The translations under genes were made by a program, and so were the position numbers. Source: Trueperaceae bacterium (lineage in GTDB: Bacteria > Deinococcota > Deinococci > Deinococcales > Trueperaceae). Taken from it: a DNA stretch of 5,435 bases. Below, piece by piece: positions 1 through 3,571 of this stretch (positions within the stretch are counted from its first letter, which is position 1; each line of letters opens with the position of its first letter). The DNA is taken from contig SKMG01000137.1 of assembly GCA_007121175.1 (NCBI GenBank), forward strand, positions 1 through 5,435, written 5' to 3'. The notes beneath the pieces are model-generated. The model was not told where the DNA came from and did not search any database. It was given only the letters and a program-made list of their open reading frames with translations.

Positions 1-218
1 ATGGTCACGAGCGGCTCGAAGACCATCTGCCAGATCTCGTCGCGCGTGGCCGTGACGCCCATGATGTCCATGACCTCGAGCGAGGCGTGGAAACCGACGG
101 TGAGCGTTCCGCCGACTCTCGGCTCCTCCTGAGCCTGCGCGACCGCGCCGACCGCCAGGGCCGTCACCGCGATGACGCTGAGCAAGGCCTGCATTCGGTT
201 TCTGGGTCGTGTCGACAT
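1..218 (-). CDS. ABC transporter substrate-binding protein, family 5 (N-terminal part, cut by window edge)
   Basis: Seen: 72 codons read leftward off the window edge. A basic n-region (RPRNR) is followed by a hydrophobic core at about residues 11-26 and a small-residue cleavage zone AVAQAQ (cut likely after A27 or A29), which is a Sec signal peptide without a lipobox cysteine. The mature start reads GGTLTVGF (36-43), and IWQMVFEPLV follows at 62-71. Known: this pairing of a GGTLxVG strand with a 'V(F/Y)EPLV' segment is typical of the N-terminus of SBP_bac_5 proteins, the periplasmic or extracytoplasmic receptors that deliver peptides, nickel or oligosaccharides to an ABC importer. Inferred: the permease and ATPase genes, if linked, lie to the left outside the window. 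The ATG at 218 is preferred over an in-frame ATG at 194 because it has a strong GAGGAGG and keeps the basic n-region. The substrate cannot be told from this fragment. Confidence 0.82.
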   Translation of the reverse strand, partial: MSTRPRNRMQALLSVIAVTALAVGAVAQAQEEPRVGGTLTVGFHASLEVMDIMGVTATRDEIWQMVFEPLVT

Positions 219-222
219 GGTG

Positions 223-229
223 CCTCCTC
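223..229 (-). promoter_or_regulatory. Ribosome binding site of the substrate-binding protein gene
   Basis: On the minus strand GAGGAGG ends four bases before the ATG at 218. It is a nearly full anti-16S match, slightly close to the start, although its 5' GAGG half lies at an ordinary seven-base distance. It decides the start in favour of the upstream ATG over the one at 194. Confidence 0.7.
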
Positions 230-280
230 GGCCTCCAGAGCACGAAGCATGACCCGTGGCGTCGGTTGTCGGTCCTGCTC

Positions 281-308
281 GAATCGCGAATCTCGATTCT
301 CGAATACT
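281..308. repeat. Tandem heptamer repeat in the divergent promoter region
   Basis: Four contiguous 7-base units read GAATCGC, GAATCTC, GATTCTC and GAATACT. The first three each differ from a consensus GAATCTC by at most one base, and the fourth keeps the GAAT. Because GAATC and GATTC are complementary, the same stretch also folds as overlapping dyads (GAATC-TC-GATTC at 288-299, ATTC-TC-GAAT at 296-305). It is an AT-richer island in otherwise GC-rich sequence and starts 63 bases upstream of the substrate-binding protein start. It could be a regulator site or a slippage-derived repeat; no protein can be assigned. Confidence 0.6.
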
Positions 309-367
309 GTGCCAGGCCATGATCGCCTCGGAGACATATCGACCCTACCGATGCAGAAGGTGGCTCC

Positions 368-385
368 TGGTCGGCTCCGCGACCA
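368..385. promoter_or_regulatory. Candidate operator: 6+6 inverted repeat TGGTCG-N6-CGACCA
   Basis: Two perfect complementary 6-base arms are separated by six bases (gctccg). The site lies in the divergent gap, about 108 bases before the MFS start and 150 bases before the substrate-binding protein start. Arm length and spacing are compatible with a dimeric repressor, but a 6-bp dyad can arise by chance in GC-rich DNA and no -35/-10 pair overlaps it clearly. Confidence 0.3.
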
Positions 386-481
386 AGCGCCGGCACCTGC
401 AGCGGCACTCACCGTCAGGCGGTCGATGAGCACGACCCGCGCCGGCGCCAACGCGACGTGCCGAGGCGACGGCCCGCCGGG

Positions 482-487
482 TACGAT
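482..487 (+). promoter_or_regulatory. -10 box TACGAT for an apparently leaderless MFS transcript
   Basis: TACGAT fits the TANNNT -10 consensus and ends six bases before the GTG at 494, so transcription would begin at or next to the start codon. No Shine-Dalgarno sequence precedes either the GTG at 494 or the in-frame GTG at 458, which supports a leaderless start. No good -35 hexamer is visible around 459-465. Leaderless genes with a -10 box just before the start codon are common in Deinococcota and Actinomycetota. Confidence 0.45.
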
Positions 488-493
488 GCCGCG

Positions 494-1729
494 GTGACGT
501 CCTCCGAGGCCGCGGGCCTCCGTCCGCGAGCGCTCCTCACCGCCTGCTACAGCGCCATGTTCGTCATGGCCATGGCGGTCAACCTCACGCCGCTGCTGTT
601 CGTGACGCTCCAGGCCCAGTTCGGCCTCAGCTTCGAGCAGGTCGGTCGGCTGGTGCTGTTCAACTTCACGACCCAGCTGCTCGTCGATCTGATGTGCGCC
701 GGACTCGTCGACCGCATCAACGCCAAGTGGCTGGCGGTATCCGGCAACGCGCTCGTGGCGGTCGGGCTGTGGACCCTGGCGCTGTCGCCGTTCCGGCTCG
801 AGGCGCCGTACCTGGGTCTGGTCCTGGGCACGGTGATCTTCTCGGCCGGCTGCGGCCTGCTCGAGGTCATCGTCAGCCCCATCGTCGAGCGCACGCCTGG
901 GGAACGCAAGGCCGCCGGCATGGCGCTGCTGCACGCCTTCTACCCGCTCGGCAAGGTGGTCGTGGTAGTGGTGACGGGCCTGCTGTTCTTCGCGTTCGGC
1001 ACCGCCCACTGGCCTTACCTGGTGCTGGGCTGGTCGCTGGTGCCGACGCTGGTGACGCTGGCGTTCGCGGGACTCAGGCTGCCGCCGATGTTCGAGATCG
1101 GGCGCCGCACCCGGGTGCGCGACCTCTTGCGCCAGCGCGCCACCTGGCTCTCGATCCTGGCCATCGCGCTCGCCGGCGCGGCGGAGGTCGGCATGGCGCA
1201 GTGGGCGTCGGCGTTCGCCGAGCGCGGACTCGGGGTCGACAAGCTCACGGCCGATCTGCTGGGCCTGGGCTCGTTCGGGGTCGGGATGGCGGTCGGTCGG
1301 CTCTGGTTCGGGATGCGGCGGCAGACGATCGACATGATCCGACTGATGCGCCGTGGCGCGACCGGAGCAGCCCTCATGTGCCTGGTCATGGCGTTCTCCG
1401 GTCTCGCCTGGGTCTCGCTCCTGGCCGCCGCCGCGGCCGGCCTGTTCGTGAGCCTGCTGTGGCCGGGGATGCTGTCGCTGACTTCCGCGCGCTTCCCGCT
1501 CGCGGGCGCCTCGCTCTTCGCGCTGCTGGCGGCCGGAGGCCACGGGGGCGCTGGTGTCATGCCTTGGCTGGTCGGCATCGGCGCCGACGTCTTTCAGCAC
1601 GCGCCCGGGTGGCTGGCCGGCGACCTCGCCCCAGAGCAGATCGGCCTCCGCCTCGGCCTGGCGTTGGCGGCGGTGCCTGCGCTCGTCCTGGTCGGCGTGT
1701 TGGGACGCTGGCGGGACCTGGGCGACTGA
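494..1729 (+). CDS. MFS transporter, FucP-like sugar permease type
   Basis: Role (family knowledge): secondary carrier in the cytoplasmic membrane moving a small solute, often a sugar, by proton or ion coupling. Seen: 411 residues, the usual length for a 12-helix MFS protein. The first helix is at about 13-37. The loop after helix 2 has GLVDRINAKWL (70-80), a recognisable variant of MFS motif A (GxxxDRxGxK). Around 133-153 'ERTPGERKAAGMALLHAFYPLG' matches the loop and helix 5 pattern of FucP-like carriers. A basic central loop (RRTRVRDLLRQR, 204-215) separates the halves, and GAAEVGMAQW (228-237) in helix 7 resembles FucP-like second halves. GTG at 494 is chosen over GTG at 458 because the extra 12 residues are Arg/Pro-rich and a TACGAT box directly precedes 494. 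It is transcribed divergently from the substrate-binding protein gene. The substrate is unknown; the MFS fold is near certain, the FucP-like subgroup less so. Confidence 0.85.
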   Translation: MTSSEAAGLRPRALLTACYSAMFVMAMAVNLTPLLFVTLQAQFGLSFEQVGRLVLFNFTTQLLVDLMCAGLVDRINAKWLAVSGNALVAVGLWTLALSPFRLEAPYLGLVLGTVIFSAGCGLLEVIVSPIVERTPGERKAAGMALLHAFYPLGKVVVVVVTGLLFFAFGTAHWPYLVLGWSLVPTLVTLAFAGLRLPPMFEIGRRTRVRDLLRQRATWLSILAIALAGAAEVGMAQWASAFAERGLGVDKLTADLLGLGSFGVGMAVGRLWFGMRRQTIDMIRLMRRGATGAALMCLVMAFSGLAWVSLLAAAAAGLFVSLLWPGMLSLTSARFPLAGASLFALLAAGGHGGAGVMPWLVGIGADVFQHAPGWLAGDLAPEQIGLRLGLALAAVPALVLVGVLGRWRDLGD

Positions 1730-1738
1730 GCCCCGGTG

Positions 1739-1752
1739 GCTCGACGGCGAGC
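1739..1752 (+). terminator. Weak hairpin just after the MFS stop
   Basis: GCTCG-acgg-CGAGC forms a 5-bp stem with a tetraloop, beginning nine bases after the MFS stop codon. There is no T-tract, so it is at most a weak or factor-assisted terminator. It is the only structure near the MFS end in the 128-base gap before the next gene. Confidence 0.2.
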
Positions 1753-1842
1753 AGGTACGGACGTCTCTGGTCGGACGGTGCGTGAACCGCCGAAGGTGGC
1801 ACCGAGGCTCGGGTGCTCGGCGCGCCGGCGTCGGGCACGGCC

Positions 1843-1851
1843 GGGAGGGAG
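1843..1851 (+). promoter_or_regulatory. Ribosome binding site fixing the start of the four-helix membrane protein
   Basis: The purine run GGGAGGGAG ends six bases before GTG 1858. A longer in-frame option beginning with GTG at 1813 has no such motif and would add a 15-residue Gly/Ala/Pro-rich segment before the first membrane helix, so 1858 is the preferred start. Confidence 0.6.
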
Positions 1852-1857
1852 TCGCCG

Positions 1858-2319
1858 GTGGAGTATCTGACCTTCAGTGCCCTCTTCGTGCTGGCGCACG
1901 TCGTGGCGTACACGGTCGCCGGGGCCGTCACCTATCCCACGGTCTACAAGGACCTGCACGGCGGCGAGGGGTCGCTCTACGGCGCCTTCCTGCGCGACAT
2001 GACCGACGAAGCGGAGCGTCGTCGCAACGGTCTGCTGCTGCTGCCGACGCAAGTCATCCGCGGGCTGCTGATGTCGATCGTGCTCTACCCGCTCCTGGGC
2101 GCGCTCGGCGAACTCGACGCCTACCTCCAGTTCCTGTTCATGTTTGGACTGATGTACGTCTACACCGACCTCTCGGCGGCCACGCCCTTCTCGAACACGA
2201 TCGAGGGCGTGGTGTACATGAAGCCGCACATCGTCCGGCGAGCCTTCTGGCCCACCCAGATCGAGGCGGTCCTGTATGCCTCGCTCATGGGCATCGCCGC
2301 CGCATGGTTCGTCTTCTGA
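1858..2319 (+). CDS. Uncharacterised four-helix integral membrane protein
   Basis: I do not recognise a named family. Seen: 153 residues with four hydrophobic segments at about 4-26, 59-84, 88-105 and 135-153, joined by polar loops. The loop after helix 1 is acidic and basic (RDMTDEAERRRN, 46-57). Helix 2 begins LLLLPTQVIRGLLMS and contains LYPLLGALGEL. Helix 3 ends in YVYTDLSAATPFSNTIEGVVYM (100-121), then a PHIVRR stretch. Conserved-looking polar residues inside or next to membrane segments (H14, Q65, R68, D104, E116, Q134, E136) hint at a functional core rather than a passive anchor. GTG start with a strong Shine-Dalgarno. Its TGA shares one base with the ATG of the next gene (TGATG), so the two are probably translationally coupled with a HEXXH lipoprotein. 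No homology to a transporter or enzyme is claimed. Confidence 0.78.
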   Translation: MEYLTFSALFVLAHVVAYTVAGAVTYPTVYKDLHGGEGSLYGAFLRDMTDEAERRRNGLLLLPTQVIRGLLMSIVLYPLLGALGELDAYLQFLFMFGLMYVYTDLSAATPFSNTIEGVVYMKPHIVRRAFWPTQIEAVLYASLMGIAAAWFVF

Positions 2320-3209
2320 TGCGTCGCCGGCGGGCCCGCGAGCGAGACGCTGCGGGGCGGTGGGCGACCCCGGTGCTGGCCGCCAGCGCGCTCACCGTGC
2401 TGCTGATCGCCTGCGCGCCGAGCCCGCTGGCGACGCTGCCCGGCGGCGAGTGGGAACTCGCCGCGCAGGGCCCCACGGTGCGGTATCTGGTCCGCCCCGG
2501 GCACGAGCCGGTCGAGGATCCGGAGGTCGCGCTGGCGCGGCTCGAGGCATTCTTGGCCGACGTCGGACCGGCCTGGTACGTGCCCGCCGAGCTCCGCTAC
2601 TTCGCCTTCGCGGACCGTGAGACGCTGCGCGCCGACACCGGCTGGGACATCACGGGTCGGGCGATCCTCGATCGCGACGCGGTGGTGAGCATCTACGCCG
2701 CCGATGCCCACGAAGTGGCGCACATCCTCACGGCGCCGCACGGTCGGCCGCTCCGTCTAGCGAACTTCTGGCTCGAGGGCATCGCGATGTACTACACCTG
2801 GCCGGAGGTCTTCTTCGGCGAGGCCGGCGCCGGCGATCGGCCGAGGCGCATGGGCACCTGGCACGGCCGCTCGGTCCACGACTGGACACAGACGGCGCTC
2901 CAGGCCGGCGAACTCGTGCCCCTCGAGCGGCTGGTCCACGGCAACGCCGCCTGGGGCCAGCTCGACGACGGCGTGAGCTACCCCCTGGCAGGCTCCTTCG
3001 TCACGCATCTGCTCGGGCCCGGGCACCGCGACCTCGGGCGCATCGCGGCCCTGCGCGCGTTCTTCGACGAGGCGAACGCGGCGGCCGATCGAACGGCGGT
3101 ACTCGACGCGTTCGAGCGCCACCTCGGCCTCCCGCTGGCTGAGGCCGAGGCGGCGTGGCTGGAGTTCTTGGCCGAGTGGGACGAGGGGTCGCTCTCGGGT
3201 GAGAACTGA
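2319..3209 (+). CDS. Lipoprotein with gluzincin-type (HEXXH...E) zinc metalloprotease domain
   Basis: Seen: 296 residues. A strongly basic n-region (MRRRRARER) is followed by a hydrophobic stretch at 16-31 and the lipobox LIAC with C32, so the protein is exported and lipid-anchored outside the cytoplasmic membrane. HEVAH at 131-135 supplies two putative zinc histidines and the catalytic Glu132. FWLEGIAMYY follows, with E153 as third zinc ligand 17 residues after H135. Known: HEXXH plus a downstream glutamate in a W-L-(x)-E-G-x-A-x-Y context marks gluzincins of the peptidase MA clan, including many small bacterial 'peptidase MA-like' proteins. The C-terminal third is helical with a Gly-Ser-Phe turn (LAGSFVTHLL) as in that family. 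ATG 2319 overlaps the upstream stop (TGATG). Another in-frame ATG at 2304 adds only five residues and cannot be excluded. No Shine-Dalgarno is present, consistent with coupling. The substrate is unknown, and peptidase activity is inferred from the motif only. Confidence 0.8.
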   Translation: MRRRRARERDAAGRWATPVLAASALTVLLIACAPSPLATLPGGEWELAAQGPTVRYLVRPGHEPVEDPEVALARLEAFLADVGPAWYVPAELRYFAFADRETLRADTGWDITGRAILDRDAVVSIYAADAHEVAHILTAPHGRPLRLANFWLEGIAMYYTWPEVFFGEAGAGDRPRRMGTWHGRSVHDWTQTALQAGELVPLERLVHGNAAWGQLDDGVSYPLAGSFVTHLLGPGHRDLGRIAALRAFFDEANAAADRTAVLDAFERHLGLPLAEAEAAWLEFLAEWDEGSLSGEN

Positions 3210-3231
3210 CCGCTGGGCCAGTAGCGAGGCA

Positions 3232-3258
3232 ACGAACACTGCAGCCGACGGCGTTCGT
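3232..3258. promoter_or_regulatory. Inverted repeat ACGAAC-N15-GTTCGT upstream of the small membrane protein gene
   Basis: Perfect 6-base arms flank a 15-base spacer that itself contains CTGCAG. The element covers the place where a -35 box would fall relative to the TATGCT at 3263, so it could be an activator or repressor site. The 6-bp arms alone are modest evidence. Confidence 0.3.
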
Positions 3259-3262
3259 GGTC

Positions 3263-3268
3263 TATGCT
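3263..3268 (+). promoter_or_regulatory. Candidate -10 box TATGCT
   Basis: TATGCT matches four of six TATAAT positions, including the TA and the final T, and is one of the few AT-containing hexamers in the gap. A start point about seven bases downstream would fall in the 17-base inverted repeat at 3273. No convincing -35 hexamer is seen 16-18 bases upstream (TGCAGC is the nearest). It would drive the Lmo0937-type gene with a leader of roughly 65 bases. Confidence 0.35.
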
Positions 3269-3272
3269 CGTA

Positions 3273-3289
3273 GTCAGCACCGTGCTGAC
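3273..3289. promoter_or_regulatory. Candidate operator: perfect 8+8 inverted repeat GTCAGCAC-C-GTGCTGAC
   Basis: The two 8-base arms are exact reverse complements around a single C. The site begins five bases after the -10-like TATGCT, so a bound dimer would sit on the transcription start point as a repressor would. A second perfect palindrome, CCGACGTCGG (3289-3298), abuts it and shares one base. As RNA the element could also form a 7-bp stem with a CCG loop, but no T-tract follows, so termination is unlikely. Confidence 0.5.
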
Positions 3290-3324
3290 CGACGTCGGCT
3301 CGCCGGCCGCTCTGCACGGTCCAT

Positions 3325-3332
3325 GAGAGGAG
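3325..3332 (+). promoter_or_regulatory. Ribosome binding site of the Lmo0937-type gene
   Basis: GAGAGGAG ends nine bases before the ATG at 3342. It is a good purine-rich Shine-Dalgarno that supports this short frame as a translated gene. Confidence 0.65.
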
Positions 3333-3341
3333 CGTGCACGC

Positions 3342-3491
3342 ATGCTCGAGACCATCGCCATCATCTTGATCGTCCTCTGGCTGCTCGGTGTGGTGACCGG
3401 CACCCTGCTCGGCGGCTTCATCTACGTGCTGCTGGTGATCGCTGTCGTGCTCATCCTGCTGCGCATCATCCGGGGCCGCAGGCCGGTCTAG
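3342..3491 (+). CDS. Small membrane protein of the Lmo0937 (DUF5670) family
   Basis: Seen: 49 residues. A short N-terminus (MLETIAIILIVLWLLG) is followed by GVVTGTLLGGFIYVLLVIAVV and a basic tail LRIIRGRRPV. Two hydrophobic segments at about 4-18 and 25-41 are joined by the glycine turn VTGTLLGGFIY, with the C-terminus probably cytoplasmic by the positive-inside rule. Known: the layout 'WLLGxVTGxxxGGFIxxLLVIA...RxIxGRR' and a length near 50 are characteristic of Lmo0937/DUF5670 proteins, which are widespread and of unknown biochemical role; the Listeria namesake is linked to the general stress regulon. Good Shine-Dalgarno and ATG start. It has its own promoter-like region with a strong inverted repeat, and a GC-rich palindrome seven bases past the stop, so it is probably monocistronic. 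Family assignment is confident; function is not known. Confidence 0.85.
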   Translation: MLETIAIILIVLWLLGVVTGTLLGGFIYVLLVIAVVLILLRIIRGRRPV

Positions 3492-3498
3492 TCTCCGC

Positions 3499-3515
3499 GC
3501 CGCCGCAGCGGCGGC
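3499..3515. terminator. GC-only 17-base palindrome between convergent genes (possible bidirectional terminator)
   Basis: GCCGCCGC-A-GCGGCGGC is a perfect palindrome around a central A, starting eight bases after the TAG of the Lmo0937-type gene and 47 bases beyond the stop of the converging GH94 gene. As RNA it forms a very stable stem on either strand. Neither side has a T-tract, so it is not a canonical intrinsic terminator, but position and symmetry suit a shared transcription end. Confidence 0.45.
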
Positions 3516-3553
3516 CGCCAGCGCCCTCGGCCGGCGTTCCTCCCGGGCACCGA

Positions 3554-3571
3554 CGTCGTCCTCAAACGACG
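3554..3571 (-). terminator. Hairpin spanning the stop codon of the GH94 gene
   Basis: On the minus strand CGTCGT-ttgagg-ACGACG forms a 6-bp stem whose loop contains the TGA stop codon. A stem this close to the stop could affect mRNA decay or pausing, but there is no T-tract and it may be chance. Confidence 0.2.

Noticed and set aside
300..314. Sigma-54-like promoter on the minus strand (TGGCAC followed by TCGA at the -12 position)
   Set aside because: The -24 half is perfect, but the -12 half reads TTCGA instead of TTGCA, missing the key GC. No enhancer-binding protein or sigma-54 gene is in view.
439..448. GCGCCGGCGC palindrome upstream of the MFS gene as an operator
   Set aside because: Ten-base GC-only palindromes are common in DNA of this composition, and it is not positioned with respect to a recognisable promoter.
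164..1600. Long minus-strand open frame (478 codons) opposite the MFS gene
   Set aside because: Its product is a low-complexity Arg/Gln/His/Glu-rich sequence with no domain pattern. It is the antisense shadow of a GC-rich membrane protein gene whose own frame has clear helices and MFS motifs, and it also runs into the start of the substrate-binding protein gene.
1800..1817. GCACC...GGTGC hairpin upstream of the four-helix gene as a terminator or riboswitch
   Set aside because: Only five base pairs with an eight-base loop, no T-tract and no conserved aptamer pattern; expected by chance at this GC content.
1554..2318. In-frame upstream extension of the lipoprotein gene back to 1554
   Set aside because: The frame is open but runs through the end of the MFS gene and the whole four-helix gene, giving an Arg/Ser/Pro-rich product. 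The lipoprotein signal and the TGATG overlap place the real start at 2319 (or 2304).
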